DNA of 64,000 nt from JAHBXE01 sp044222195 (GCA_044222195.1 JBGANS010000002.1:279497-343496); one strand, 5' to 3'. Counted from the stretch's first letter, positions 18,142-27,151 are shown. The notes: generated by a model not told the origin, from the letters alone. Translations and numbers: made by a program.

Positions 18142-20862
18142 ATGCGTAGCTCATGGATGAGTCTGGCCGCGGCGGCGTTGATGGCGGGGTCGGCGCTCGC
18201 GCAGCCCGAGGCGAAGCTGATTCCGAACAAAGAGCCGGCGGGCGTCGAGCCGCCGAAACTTTCGCCGGCGGTGCGGAAAGCGATCGAGGCGGAGTTCCTC
18301 AACGAAGAAGAACGGAAGGACCTGCGGGTCTTTCACGGATCATGGGAAGATGGAGACCTGGACACGCCCAAGCGTCGGGCGCGGGCGTCCCTGATCCGCG
18401 GCTCCTACGACGATGCGTCGCTTTCGGATCCGAGTGTGCCGGTCGACGATCGGGCGGAGGGAATGCTGCTGCGGGGACAGCTGCCAGAGGCGATCTCGCT
18501 CCTGGCGCATGAGACGAGCATCCGGGCGCTGCGGATCCGTGCTGCGGCGCTCGAGGGGCTTGGACGAGCCAAGGAAGCGGGTGAAGCACTCGAACCGGTC
18601 GTGAAGCGCACGCAGGATCGCGATGCGAGCGTGAGCGACCTTGTGGAAGGCGTCCGCGGACTGATCATCCGCGCTCGCGTGCTTCCACAGAAGGAGCCCG
18701 CGGGCGGGGACTTCAACCGCATGCAGTCAATCCTGAACGACATTTCGCAGAAGCGGGACCGCCTCTATTGGCCCGCCCTGCTGGCCGAGGCAGAGTTGCT
18801 CTATGAAAAGAGCAATCCCAAGCAGGCGGGGGATGTGGCGCTGCAGGTCTTGACCCTGAACCCGAGGTGCGCCGCGGCGTGGGGCATCGTCGGGCGGATC
18901 ACGGTCGATCAGTTCAACTTCGAGAAGACGGAAATGGTGGCCGCGCAACTGGATGGGCTGCAGGAATCGACGGGCGATGGGCCGGTGTCAGTCGAGGCGG
19001 CGGGCATCCGGGCCAGGGCCGCGCTGCGGCAGAATGATCCTGAGGGCGCGGATGCGGCGCTGGCAAAGGCGCTCGCCAGGTATCCGAACATGAGACCGCT
19101 GCTGGCCGTGGCGGCCGCCGCGACGGCGCTGCGGTATGACGAAACCAAGACGGCGGCGGCGCTGAAGGCGTTGGACGCGTTGTCACCCGGATCGGCGCTC
19201 GCGGAGTTCGAAGTGGGGCGGACGCTTTCGGAGGCGCGGCAATACGACATGGCGGCGGGACACCTGGCCGCGGCGGCAGACCGGGCCCCGTTCTGGGCCG
19301 AGCCGGCCATCGAACTCGGGTTGATGGGCTTGCAATCCGGGAGCGATGCGACGGCGCTGAAGTACCTGGCGAAAGCAGCGGAGCTGGACCCGTTCAACAC
19401 GCGGGTGGGCAATAGCCTGAGCCTGGCGAACGAGCTCGCAAAGTACGAACGGATCGAAACACCGCACTTTGTGATCCGCTACCCGGCCGGGGCAGACGAG
19501 GTCCTCGCGGTGGACATGAGCGAGCCGCTCGAAGCGATGTACGCGCGGGTTACCGGCAAGGGTCCCGGCGGGATCGACCACGAGCCGCCCTTCAAGACCG
19601 TGATCGACCTGATGCCCAATCAGCGGTGGTTCGCTGTGCGGATCGCGGGCGTGACGCGGATTCACACGATGGCGGCCTCGACGGGGCCGACGATCGCGAT
19701 GGAAGCGCCGCGCGAAGGACCTGGGCACAAGGTCGGCGCCTACGACTGGCTGCGGGTCGTGCGGCACGAGTTCACTCATACGGTGACACTGTCACGCACG
19801 AAGAACCGGATCCCGCACTGGTTCACCGAGGCGTCGGCCGTCAACATGGAAGATTCGCCGAGGGACTACGGATCGTGCAAGCTGCTGGACGGAGCAATCA
19901 CGGACGATTCGCTGCTCGATTTTGGCGACATCAACATCGCGTTCGTGCGGCCCAAGAAGCCGACCGACCGTCAGCAGGCGTACATGCAGGGTCAGTGGAT
20001 GTACGAGTTCATGCTCACCAAGTGGGGGAATCGCGCGCCGCTGGACCTGATGGACAAGTACGCCGCGGGAGTACGGGAATCGGAGGCGATCAAGGCCGTG
20101 CTGGGTGTGGACCAGGCGGAGTTCATGACGCAGTTCAAGGCATGGGCGAAGGATCAGCTCAGGTCGTGGGGGATGGGGGAGTGGAAGCCGACGATCGACG
20201 ACTTGCTGAAGGAAGAAGCGAAGAACGCGGCGAAAACCAAAGAGGATGCCAAGGCGGGCCAAGCCAAGGAAGGCGAACCACCCGTCGACGCCGTGGTGGA
20301 CGGAGACTTGCCAGAGCCGACACTCGCGATGGTCAAGGGGTGGCTGGAGAAGCACCCGGAGCATCCGGATCTCCTGCTCGTCGCGGTCAAGCTGACGTTG
20401 GGCGCGGCGGACGACACGCCCTCGCTGGAAATGGTGCCGCTCCTGGAGCGGTATGCGAAAGCACGCCCCGTGGACCCGCTTCCCCACAAGCTCATGGCGC
20501 GGTTGTACACCTCTCGCCCGGCGGGTGACGCATGGTCACGGGAGCAGGCTGAACGGGCGATCCCGCACCTGGAGTACCTCGATGCCCGCGAACAGAACTC
20601 GGCGGCCTACGCCGCGGAGCTGGCCCGGGCGTATCAGGTGACCGGCGAACTCGATAAGGCCGCGGCGAAAGCAAAGCGTGCCTGCACGATCTCGCCTTAC
20701 GACGCGAACCTGCGGGAGATGTACGCGACGATCCTGGTGCTCAAAGGCGACCTGCCGGGTGCGGAGAGACAGATCGTCGCGCTGACAAAGCTGGAGCCGG
20801 ATCGGGCCATTCACGCCAGGCGCCTTGAGGCGCTACGGAAAAAGCTTGGAGAACAACCGTAA
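18142..20862 (+). CDS. Exported TPR-containing metallopeptidase (peptidase MA-like, HEXXH)
   Basis: 906 residues from ATG 18142; an in-frame GTG at 18139 is better spaced from AGAGG and could be the true start. A signal peptide (MSLAAAALMAGSALAQ) is clear. Residues about 80-430 are helical TPR-like repeats. Near residue 542 the zinc motif HEFTH appears, followed by 'IPHWFTEASAV', whose Glu is the expected third ligand of gluzincins of the peptidase MA type. A low-complexity Lys/Glu/Ala stretch (about 690-725) then leads to a second TPR region up to the C-terminus. It is probably periplasmic. Its substrate is unknown; the LolA-like neighbour suggests cell-envelope work. Confidence 0.8.
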   Translation: MRSSWMSLAAAALMAGSALAQPEAKLIPNKEPAGVEPPKLSPAVRKAIEAEFLNEEERKDLRVFHGSWEDGDLDTPKRRARASLIRGSYDDASLSDPSVPVDDRAEGMLLRGQLPEAISLLAHETSIRALRIRAAALEGLGRAKEAGEALEPVVKRTQDRDASVSDLVEGVRGLIIRARVLPQKEPAGGDFNRMQSILNDISQKRDRLYWPALLAEAELLYEKSNPKQAGDVALQVLTLNPRCAAAWGIVGRITVDQFNFEKTEMVAAQLDGLQESTGDGPVSVEAAGIRARAALRQNDPEGADAALAKALARYPNMRPLLAVAAAATALRYDETKTAAALKALDALSPGSALAEFEVGRTLSEARQYDMAAGHLAAAADRAPFWAEPAIELGLMGLQSGSDATALKYLAKAAELDPFNTRVGNSLSLANELAKYERIETPHFVIRYPAGADEVLAVDMSEPLEAMYARVTGKGPGGIDHEPPFKTVIDLMPNQRWFAVRIAGVTRIHTMAASTGPTIAMEAPREGPGHKVGAYDWLRVVRHEFTHTVTLSRTKNRIPHWFTEASAVNMEDSPRDYGSCKLLDGAITDDSLLDFGDINIAFVRPKKPTDRQQAYMQGQWMYEFMLTKWGNRAPLDLMDKYAAGVRESEAIKAVLGVDQAEFMTQFKAWAKDQLRSWGMGEWKPTIDDLLKEEAKNAAKTKEDAKAGQAKEGEPPVDAVVDGDLPEPTLAMVKGWLEKHPEHPDLLLVAVKLTLGAADDTPSLEMVPLLERYAKARPVDPLPHKLMARLYTSRPAGDAWSREQAERAIPHLEYLDAREQNSAAYAAELARAYQVTGELDKAAAKAKRACTISPYDANLREMYATILVLKGDLPGAERQIVALTKLEPDRAIHARRLEALRKKLGEQP

Positions 20863-20877
20863 CGCGGCGGGCGAGAG

Positions 20878-21264
20878 TCACTCCCCGACTTGCTTCGACA
20901 CCACGTACCGCCAAAGGGCCTGGCCGGGGACGACTTCATCCCCGGGCTGGACGAACTTCTCGGCGAGGTGGCCGTTGATGCGCGTGCGCACGGGAACGAG
21001 GCCGATCTCGCTGGTGTCAACATCGAGGATTCGCTGGCCGCTGACCATCGAGCGGCCGATCTCGTGGTGCCACCTCTTCACCTTGCCCTGGTCGGCGGTC
21101 TTGCCCGAAGCGGGCTCGATGAAGTGGGGGCAGTAGAAGATGCCTCGGTGATCGACCTGGCCGAAGAGATCAGCGTCCGCGGCGGGGGGCGGCGGACCGG
21201 GACGCTTGAAGAGCTTGTCGAAGAGGCCCAAGGCGGAGGCTCCGTGCGTGTGAGCCGCCATCAT
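20878..21264 (-). CDS. Small protein with biotinyl/lipoyl-like barrel, no modifiable Lys seen
   Basis: About 128 residues if started at ATG 21264 (or 21261). The longer frame up to 21450 overlaps pdhB and is unlikely. The C-terminal half reads 'IGLVPVRTRINGHLAEKFVQPGDEVVPGQALWRYVV', the pattern of the second half of a biotin- or lipoyl-attachment barrel (...G...V..GD.V..GQ.L). The residue that would carry the cofactor is Ile rather than Lys, so it should not be lipoylated. It follows pdhB by about 90 bases on the same strand, suggesting a role with pyruvate dehydrogenase, perhaps as a structural or docking protein. This role is inference from position and fold. Confidence 0.55.
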   Translation of the reverse strand: MMAAHTHGASALGLFDKLFKRPGPPPPAADADLFGQVDHRGIFYCPHFIEPASGKTADQGKVKRWHHEIGRSMVSGQRILDVDTSEIGLVPVRTRINGHLAEKFVQPGDEVVPGQALWRYVVSKQVGE

Positions 21265-21355
21265 ACGAGCGGCGCACGCGGAAGGCGGCGCGCCGGAAAA
21301 CTCCGCCTGACGACCACCCACCGGCCGCGTCGCTCGCGGTCTGGCCGCGTGAACC

Positions 21356-22354
21356 TCAATACGCCGCGGTCTGCTGAATCGCCTCCGCAATCCGCGGCCC
21401 ATCCGGCAGATATTCGAGTTCGAGCTTGTAGTACGGCATAACCGTGTCAAAGCCGGTGACCCGCTGCACGGGAGCCTTCAGGTACAGGAAGCAATGCTCC
21501 TGAATGAGCGTCGCGATCTCGGCACCCATGCCGGCGGTCTTCGGAGCTTCGTGGACGACCACGCAGCGGCCGGTCTTCTGAACGGACTGGATGACCGTGT
21601 CGCGGTCGTAGGGCGAAATCGTGCGAAGGTCGATGAGCTCGACGGAGAGATCTTCGGGGAGCTTGTCCAGGGCATCGAGGCACTGGAATGTGGAGGCGCC
21701 CCACGTGACGACCGTGAGGTCGGTGCCCTCGGAGAGGATCTTGGCCTGGCCGATGGGGATCGTGTAGTCCTCCTCGGGGACGCGCTCGCGGAAGGAGCGG
21801 TAGACGCGCTTGGGCTCGAAGAAGACAACCGGATCAGGATCGCGGATCGCGGAAAGGAGAAGGCCCTTGGCGTCGTAGGGCGTGCTGGGCATGACGACCT
21901 TGAGCCCGGGCGTGTGGGTGTAGATGGCTTCGGGTGAGTCGGAGTGAAGCTCCGGAGCGTGGATCCCGCCGCCGACGGGAACGCGCACCGTCATCGGGAT
22001 CGTGACGGTGCCGCGGCTGCGAGTGCGGTAGCGCGCCGCGTGGACGGTGAGCTGGTCATACGCCGGGCCAAGGAACCCGTCGAACTGAATCTCGGGAATG
22101 GGCCGCATGCCGGCCATGGCGAGGCCGATCGCGGTTCCCATGATGCCGGACTCGGCGAGCGGTGTGTCCACCACCCGATCCGCGCCGAACACCTTCTGCA
22201 GGCCGTCGGTGACACGGAAGACGCCGCCGTTGGCGCCGACATCTTCGCCAAGGAGAACGACGCGGCTGTCGCGCTCGAGTTCCTGGTACAGGGCTTCGTT
22301 GATGGCGTCAACGAGGGTAAGACCTTTTTCGTTCATTGCTTCGGTGCGGGGCAT
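21356..22354 (-). CDS. pdhB: Pyruvate dehydrogenase E1 component, beta subunit
   Basis: 332 residues from ATG 22354; a longer frame to 22453 overlaps the upstream gene. It is the beta half of the thiamine-diphosphate-dependent E1 enzyme that decarboxylates pyruvate (or a branched-chain 2-oxoacid) and passes the acyl group to E2. Features: 'LTLVDAINEALYQELERDSRVVLLGEDVG', 'TPLAESGIMGTAIGLAMAGMRPIPEIQF', and the C-terminal transketolase domain ending 'VTGFDTVMPYYKLELEYLPD'. The pdhA gene lies upstream, with one unrelated exported-protein gene between them. E2 and E3 are not in the window, so the substrate could also be a branched-chain oxoacid. Confidence 0.92.
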   Translation of the reverse strand: MPRTEAMNEKGLTLVDAINEALYQELERDSRVVLLGEDVGANGGVFRVTDGLQKVFGADRVVDTPLAESGIMGTAIGLAMAGMRPIPEIQFDGFLGPAYDQLTVHAARYRTRSRGTVTIPMTVRVPVGGGIHAPELHSDSPEAIYTHTPGLKVVMPSTPYDAKGLLLSAIRDPDPVVFFEPKRVYRSFRERVPEEDYTIPIGQAKILSEGTDLTVVTWGASTFQCLDALDKLPEDLSVELIDLRTISPYDRDTVIQSVQKTGRCVVVHEAPKTAGMGAEIATLIQEHCFLYLKAPVQRVTGFDTVMPYYKLELEYLPDGPRIAEAIQQTAAY

Positions 22355-22374
22355 GGCGGGTTCTTTCCGTCGGA

Positions 22375-23247
22375 TTACCTGGCGCTGGCTTCGTTCTCGA
22401 TTTCGAGCGTCGTCACCGAGATGACATTGCGGTTGGAGTGGACGATCACGCACGTTTTCAGGAACTCATTCGAGCTGAGCGTTCCGTTGAGGTAGGCCTG
22501 GCCCTGGTCTTTCTTCCAGGCCATGCACACGGATTCGGACACCTCGTCGGAGGCCTTCTGTTTCTTGATGTCACGCGAGCCGTAGGTCAGGTGAATGGCG
22601 TACCAGTCGATCCCATCGGCATTCATCGCCTCACGAAAGTCCTTGACTGATGGAAGGATCAGCTCATCGAGCGCGTTCCGGGCCCGGGTCTTGGCGTCGG
22701 TCGTGGCCGAGTCGAAAAACACTTCCGTGCCGCGAGACTGGATCATCATCGTCTCACCCCTGAGCGAGGCGAAGCGGATGTCCGAGTGGCCGAAAAACTG
22801 AACGGGACCTCCCCCGACCGAGGGAAACATCTTGGACGTGTCGAACAAGTTCTTGATGATGGTCCGGTACTTCTGGACCAGGCGGTAGTTGGCGATGTCG
22901 CCGATGAAACGCTCATCGGCCTTGTTGTCGGTCGGGTCCTTGGCGCTCAGGATGCGGTCCCTCGCTTCGACATTGGTCAACGACCTGAAGTCCTGCAACT
23001 TCTTGAGCGCGAAGGAACGGCGCGTGCCGTGCCCGGCGGCGAGAGCCTGGAAGGTCTTTGTGAACGTGTTCAGCGTTGTCCGCTGAGTTTCGGTGATGAC
23101 CTTGGGTTCGACGACCAGTTCCGGCGCGCGCTGAACGACCTCGACCGAATCAGGGTCGATCACGCCCGCGGGCGTCCCGGTCTGCTGAGCCCGCACCAGG
23201 GATGCGGCAATCAGGACGCCGGTCATGGAGATGGACACGAGTCGCAC
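22375..23247 (-). CDS. Exported protein of unknown function inside the pdhA-pdhB operon
   Basis: 290 residues from GTG 23247, with GGGAGG 5 bases upstream. The N-terminus is a Sec signal (ISMTGVLIAASLVRAQQ). The mature part is mainly helical ('TLNTFTKTFQALAAGHGTRRSFALKKLQDF', 'RNALDELILPSVKDFREAMN') with a few strands. I recognise no known domain. It lies 11 bases after pdhA and 20 bases before pdhB, so it must be cotranscribed with the two halves of a cytoplasmic enzyme although it carries an export signal. This is odd; the placement may reflect insertion into the operon rather than a shared pathway. Confidence 0.7.
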   Translation of the reverse strand: MRLVSISMTGVLIAASLVRAQQTGTPAGVIDPDSVEVVQRAPELVVEPKVITETQRTTLNTFTKTFQALAAGHGTRRSFALKKLQDFRSLTNVEARDRILSAKDPTDNKADERFIGDIANYRLVQKYRTIIKNLFDTSKMFPSVGGGPVQFFGHSDIRFASLRGETMMIQSRGTEVFFDSATTDAKTRARNALDELILPSVKDFREAMNADGIDWYAIHLTYGSRDIKKQKASDEVSESVCMAWKKDQGQAYLNGTLSSNEFLKTCVIVHSNRNVISVTTLEIENEASAR

Positions 23248-23258
23248 CGGTGCCTCCC

Positions 23259-24383
23259 TCAGACCCGATCCGCCGTTGCGTTCAGGCCGGCTTGTTCAGG
23301 ATTCTGCCCGAGGCTGCTCGTGCGCATGGTCGCCTTCTGCTTCTCCAGCTCCGGCGTCAGAGTCGCATAGGTGTAGTCGAAGATGTCGTCGTTGCTGGGT
23401 TTCTCGATGCCCTCGGCGGTCTTCACGATCTCCGAAACGATCGTCTTGGCCCGCTCTTCGAGCTTCGCCTGCTTGGCATCGTCCCAAATCCCCTTGGCAG
23501 TCATGTACTTCCGCACTCGCAGAATCGGGTCACGCGCCATCCACGCCTCGAGCTCGGCCGGGTCGCGGTACCGCCGCGCATCGTCCGCCGTCGTGTGATC
23601 GCCGAGTCGATAGGTCACAGCCTCGATGAAGCTCGGACCGCCGCCGCCCCGCGCCCGCTCGACCGCATCCTTCGCGGCCTTGTACACGGCGAAGATGTCG
23701 TTGCCATCAACCTGGATCGTCGGCATGCCGTACGCGATCGCCTTCTGCGCGACCGTCTCGGAGTTCATCTGAATCTCGCGAGGCACCGAAATCGCCCAAT
23801 GGTTGTTCTGGCAGAAGAACACAACCGGCGCCTGGAGCACGCTCGCAAAGTTCATCGCCTCGTGGAAGTCCCCTTCGCTGGTGGCGCCGTCGCCGAAGAA
23901 TGTCACCGCCACCCGCGGCTCCTTGCGCAGCTTGAACGCCCAGGCGATTCCCGCGGCGTGGAGCATCTGCGTGCCGATCGGGATCGCGATCGGGTTGACG
24001 TGCACACCATCGGGGATCTTGTTCCCGCGCTCATCGCCCATCCAGTGCAGCAGCACGTAGTGGTACGGGAGCCCGTGCATGTTGAGGGCGAGGTTCTCGC
24101 GGTAGCAGGGGACGAGCCAGTCCACGCCTTTCTTGGCGGCAAAGCCCATCCCCGCCGCGGCCGCCTCCTGGCCCTTGTTCTGCGGATACGTACCCATGCG
24201 GCCCGAGCGCTGGAGCTTGAAGGCGACCTCGTCGAGCGTGCGGCAGACGGTCATCTGCTCGTAGAGCGACAGGACATCCTCATCGGTCAGCGTGTCCTTG
24301 GCCAGCTTCTCATCGAGCTTGCCGTTCTCGTCGAGAATCTGCATGTGGTCGATCTGAGCTTTGTAGACGGTTTTGATGGGCAT
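23259..24383 (-). CDS. pdhA: Pyruvate dehydrogenase E1 component, alpha subunit
   Basis: 374 residues from ATG 24383, with GGAGG 5 bases upstream. The thiamine diphosphate motif is intact: 'FFGDGATSEGDFHEAMNFASVLQAPVVFFCQNN'. Also present are 'YPQNKGQEAAAAGMGFAAKKGVDWLVPCYREN' and the phosphorylation-loop-like 'YRLGDHTTADDARRYRDPAELEAW'. It forms the E1 heterotetramer with PdhB. The sequence style (GIAWAFKLRKEPRVAVTFFGDGATSEGDFHEAMN) is shared by pyruvate and branched-chain 2-oxoacid dehydrogenases, so the substrate is not settled. First gene of the operon pdhA - exported protein - pdhB - lipoyl-like protein. Confidence 0.93.
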   Translation of the reverse strand: MPIKTVYKAQIDHMQILDENGKLDEKLAKDTLTDEDVLSLYEQMTVCRTLDEVAFKLQRSGRMGTYPQNKGQEAAAAGMGFAAKKGVDWLVPCYRENLALNMHGLPYHYVLLHWMGDERGNKIPDGVHVNPIAIPIGTQMLHAAGIAWAFKLRKEPRVAVTFFGDGATSEGDFHEAMNFASVLQAPVVFFCQNNHWAISVPREIQMNSETVAQKAIAYGMPTIQVDGNDIFAVYKAAKDAVERARGGGGPSFIEAVTYRLGDHTTADDARRYRDPAELEAWMARDPILRVRKYMTAKGIWDDAKQAKLEERAKTIVSEIVKTAEGIEKPSNDDIFDYTYATLTPELEKQKATMRTSSLGQNPEQAGLNATADRV

Positions 24384-24454
24384 CGGGACCTCCGGGTGGA
24401 CGGCGTAGGGTAGCGTAGAACGGGGAAGAAGTAAGGGAGCTGCAACTGTAAACG

Positions 24455-24576
24455 GAACCGCGACCGTCAGGGAGCGGAAGCGCCCGACGACCGGGTGCGC
24501 GGAGCGACCGAGCGCTCTGGGTGACGACTGGCGTTACCGGTGCTTGCGCGGTTCCGCTCCCTCACGGTCGCGGTTC
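24455..24576. repeat. Inverted repeat, 25-bp arms (one mismatch), 72-bp spacer
   Basis: The left arm at 24455-24479 (gaaccgcgaccgt...) is the reverse complement of 24552-24576 except for one base. The spacer has no coding potential. The right arm overlaps the 3' end of ribD: the ribD TGA (24564-24562) lies within it, and its last residues (TEPRP) are read from the arm. The structure looks like a small MITE- or REP-type element inserted at the ribD end. No transposase is present nearby. Confidence 0.75.
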
Positions 24577-25677
24577 TGTCGGAAGGGGCGGTAGGCGGCT
24601 GTAGCAGAGTTCAAGGTCCTCGGCGAGCCGGCGTGTCCGCATCAGCGCGAACCCTGGGAACGAGGGCGGGCGGCCGGCTGGCCGCGCTTGACCGATATAC
24701 ACACGCAGCTCATCCGCCAGATGCTCATCCATGAAAGACTTGAGGAGCCGCGGACCGGCTTCGACCAGCACGTTCGCGGCCTGATATTGAGAGGCAAGCG
24801 CTTCGAGGACGGCGCGAAGGTCGAGGTGCTCACCGCGCCGGGGAATGCCGTGAACGGAGATTCCGGCCGACGCGAGGGCGACCGACTTGGATCGCATCTC
24901 GCCGTCGCGTGCGAGGCGCTCGGAGTCGCAGAAAACCAGTGTCGGGGCAAGGTTCGCCGTGCGGACGAGGGTGGACTCACTCGTGATCTTGAGATTGGAG
25001 TCCAAGATGGCTCGCCGAGCGACGCGGCGGACTTTCACATCTCGCGTCGTGAGCAGCGGGTCGTCGGTCTCAACCGTGCCGATCCCCGTGAGAACGGCGT
25101 CGACGCGGGCGCGAAGGTGGTGCACGCGGCGGCGAGACAGTTCGTTGCTGATCCACCGCGGTTCGCCGGGGGGAGACGTGAGCCGGCCGTCGGGCGTCTG
25201 GGCCCACTTGGCGATGACCCAGGGAAGGCCGGTGGTGATGCGCTTGATAAATGGATCGGAAATGTGGGTCGCGAGCGGCGATGCATCAGTGAACTCGACT
25301 TGGATGCCGGCGCGGCGAAGCGACGACGCGCCACCGGATGAAACCGGATTCGGATCGGCGCGGGCGACGACGACTCGCGCAATGCCGGCTTCGATGATCG
25401 CCTTGCTGCACGGCGGCTGCTTCCCGTAGTGGTCGCAGGGTTCGAGCGTGACGTAGATGGTTGCGCCGCGCGGGTCGACGCCTCGGGCGCGGCAATCGGC
25501 GAGGGCCTCGGTCTCGGCGTGGAGGCCGCCGTACCGGCGATGGTGGCCGCGACCGATCACGACGCCGTCCTTGACGATCACCGCGCCGACGAGCGGGTTG
25601 GGCTCGACATAGCCCTGGGCTCGCAAGGCGAGTCGGGCGGCAAGATCCAGGTATGTCGTGGAATCGTGTTGCGGCAA
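24562..25677 (-). CDS. ribD: Bifunctional riboflavin deaminase/reductase RibD
   Basis: 371 residues. It catalyses two steps of riboflavin synthesis: deamination of the pyrimidine intermediate and reduction of its ribosyl side chain. The N-terminal deaminase shows 'HAETEALADC' and 'LEPCDHYGKQPPCSKAII', the zinc ligands. The C-terminal reductase shows 'WVIAKWAQTPDGRLTSPPGEPRWISNELSRRRVHHLRARVDAVLTGIGTVETDDPLL' and 'NVLVEAGPRLLKSFM'. The start is a TTG at 25677 without a clear ribosome binding site, overlapping no other real gene. Its stop codon lies within the right arm of an inverted repeat, so the natural C-terminus may have been changed. No FMN riboswitch is seen. Confidence 0.93.
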   Translation of the reverse strand: MPQHDSTTYLDLAARLALRAQGYVEPNPLVGAVIVKDGVVIGRGHHRRYGGLHAETEALADCRARGVDPRGATIYVTLEPCDHYGKQPPCSKAIIEAGIARVVVARADPNPVSSGGASSLRRAGIQVEFTDASPLATHISDPFIKRITTGLPWVIAKWAQTPDGRLTSPPGEPRWISNELSRRRVHHLRARVDAVLTGIGTVETDDPLLTTRDVKVRRVARRAILDSNLKITSESTLVRTANLAPTLVFCDSERLARDGEMRSKSVALASAGISVHGIPRRGEHLDLRAVLEALASQYQAANVLVEAGPRLLKSFMDEHLADELRVYIGQARPAGRPPSFPGFALMRTRRLAEDLELCYSRLPPLPTEPRP

Positions 25678-25714
25678 CTGGCGAAGCGTATGTTCTGGCC
25701 GGTATCCTGTATTC

Positions 25715-26137
25715 GTGCATTGCGGCGAATGCGGCTACGACATGACGTCAACTCCCCAGGCGATAGCGTGCCCTGAGTGCGGATCCACGACGTGGGAAAC
25801 AGTCAAAGTCGAGTGGACTTTGACCGACAAGGTCTGCTTTGCCGCAGCTCTGGTGCCAATCGCGTCCGTTCTCGTTGTCTACACCGTTTATGTCGCTCGC
25901 TGGCTTCGCATCGGCCGACGACCTTTCACCACCGCTACCGCAATCGATGACGCGATGATCATCGCCTTGGTCGCAGCTGCCTTCCTGCACGCGGTGATTG
26001 TGCCTTCCAACGTAGTCATGGCTGTTTTCGGGAAAGTCCCAGGCAGCGTCGCGGCAAGGTGCTTTGTTGTCGCGGTGTCAGGTTGGATTCTGTTCTTGCT
26101 TGCTTCCTTGGTTGGAATGGCGCTTCCAACGAAGTGA
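25715..26137 (+). CDS. Small membrane protein with N-terminal 'CGYD' zinc ribbon
   Basis: 140 residues from GTG 25715, divergent from ribD. The first 24 residues contain two Cys pairs, 'HCGECGYDM' and 'ACPECGS', a zinc ribbon found at the start of many planctomycete proteins. Four hydrophobic segments follow: 'KVCFAAALVPIASVLVVYTVYV', 'DDAMIIALVAAAFLHAVIV', 'PSNVVMAVFGKV' and 'CFVVAVSGWILFLLASLVGMAL'. Base composition is lower in GC than the neighbouring ribD, which hints at a different history. Function unknown. Confidence 0.65.
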   Translation: MHCGECGYDMTSTPQAIACPECGSTTWETVKVEWTLTDKVCFAAALVPIASVLVVYTVYVARWLRIGRRPFTTATAIDDAMIIALVAAAFLHAVIVPSNVVMAVFGKVPGSVAARCFVVAVSGWILFLLASLVGMALPTK

Positions 26138-26146
26138 GTCTTCGCG

Positions 26147-27151
26147 TCAGGCCATCCGCACCATCGCCGCCCGTTCCTCGCCCGCGAGCACGTCTCGCAT
26201 CTCCCCCAACCAGCGCCTCGCATCAGTCGAATACCCCGCCGTCGGCTTGAGTTCGGGGCACCTCGCGCACCAGTAGCGGTTGAACCGAAGCATGGCGAGT
26301 TCGCGGGTCAGCTTGGCGACCATTGAAGCGAGGGCCACAGGGAGGTGTGCGGATTCGGCCTCGGGCATGAACTGGATGATGAAGTCGTTGACGTCCTGGG
26401 TATCCGTTTCCTGGCCGCCGTGATTCTGATGAACAACTGAATATCGCGACCGGTCGCCGGATTCTGTGAGGCTCACGACCTTGGAGCCCGGGAGTTCACG
26501 GGTGATCAGGCCCTCGTAGGACGTTCGCCCGCCAAGCTGGTCGCAAACGAGGCGAACGCATGATCCGGTTAGATCCATCGCGGCCAGGTTTCGCAGGTGT
26601 CCTCCAAACGCGGCGGCGGTTGCCTCGGCCTTCGTCCCGGTCCGACGAACGATCTCGTTGAACTCACCTTCGGGAACGATTCGGCACGAGAGACCGACGA
26701 GTTCGATTCCCGTGGCATCCATCGCGGCAACAAGGCGAGACGAGGCTATGGCGATCTGGCCCGCTGTTTCACCGAGCGGGAGCGCGATGGGGTCGCCCGC
26801 GTACCACGGGTCATCGGGCAGTTCGGCTCCGATGGATCGGAACAAGTCGGCATCCGTTGTGGGGGACTGTTCGAGCCAGCGGAGGAAAGCGAGCACGCCG
26901 CGTTCGAGATGGAGCAGCGGATGCCGAGTCTTGGAGTCGTTCGAAAGCTTGAGGGCCTTGGAATCGGCGATGGGGATCCGGCCACGAGCGTCCGAAGGTT
27001 TCTGGCAGACAGCCTTGGAAAGCAGCTTCCAGAGATCGGGGGCTGGGTCGCCGCGGGTCCAGTCGCGGATCCGGAACACGGACATGCCGACGCAGAGCGG
27101 CCCAAGCGTGGGGCCGTAGCCGGCTTCGTCGATTCCGGCGAGGAGCAGCAT
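26147..27151 (-). CDS. RNase HII-like protein, enlarged
   Basis: 334 residues, versus about 200 for typical RNase HII. The N-terminus 'LLAGIDEAGYGPTLGPLCVG' contains the DE pair and Gly-rich motif of RNase HII. The downstream acidic site is likely in 'VRLVCDQLGGR', and 'LPVALASMVAKLTREL' matches the family's 'AAASILAKVTRD' segment. Between the first motif and the rest lies about 100 extra residues. The enzyme family cleaves RNA in RNA-DNA hybrids and removes single ribonucleotides from DNA. No other rnhB is in the window, so I cannot say whether this is the main copy or a paralogue. Confidence 0.7.
   Translation of the reverse strand: MLLLAGIDEAGYGPTLGPLCVGMSVFRIRDWTRGDPAPDLWKLLSKAVCQKPSDARGRIPIADSKALKLSNDSKTRHPLLHLERGVLAFLRWLEQSPTTDADLFRSIGAELPDDPWYAGDPIALPLGETAGQIAIASSRLVAAMDATGIELVGLSCRIVPEGEFNEIVRRTGTKAEATAAAFGGHLRNLAAMDLTGSCVRLVCDQLGGRTSYEGLITRELPGSKVVSLTESGDRSRYSVVHQNHGGQETDTQDVNDFIIQFMPEAESAHLPVALASMVAKLTRELAMLRFNRYWCARCPELKPTAGYSTDARRWLGEMRDVLAGEERAAMVRMA

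Noticed and set aside
25678..25714. FMN riboswitch before ribD
   Set aside because: The space upstream of ribD is only a few dozen bases before a divergent gene; no RFN-element sequence is seen.
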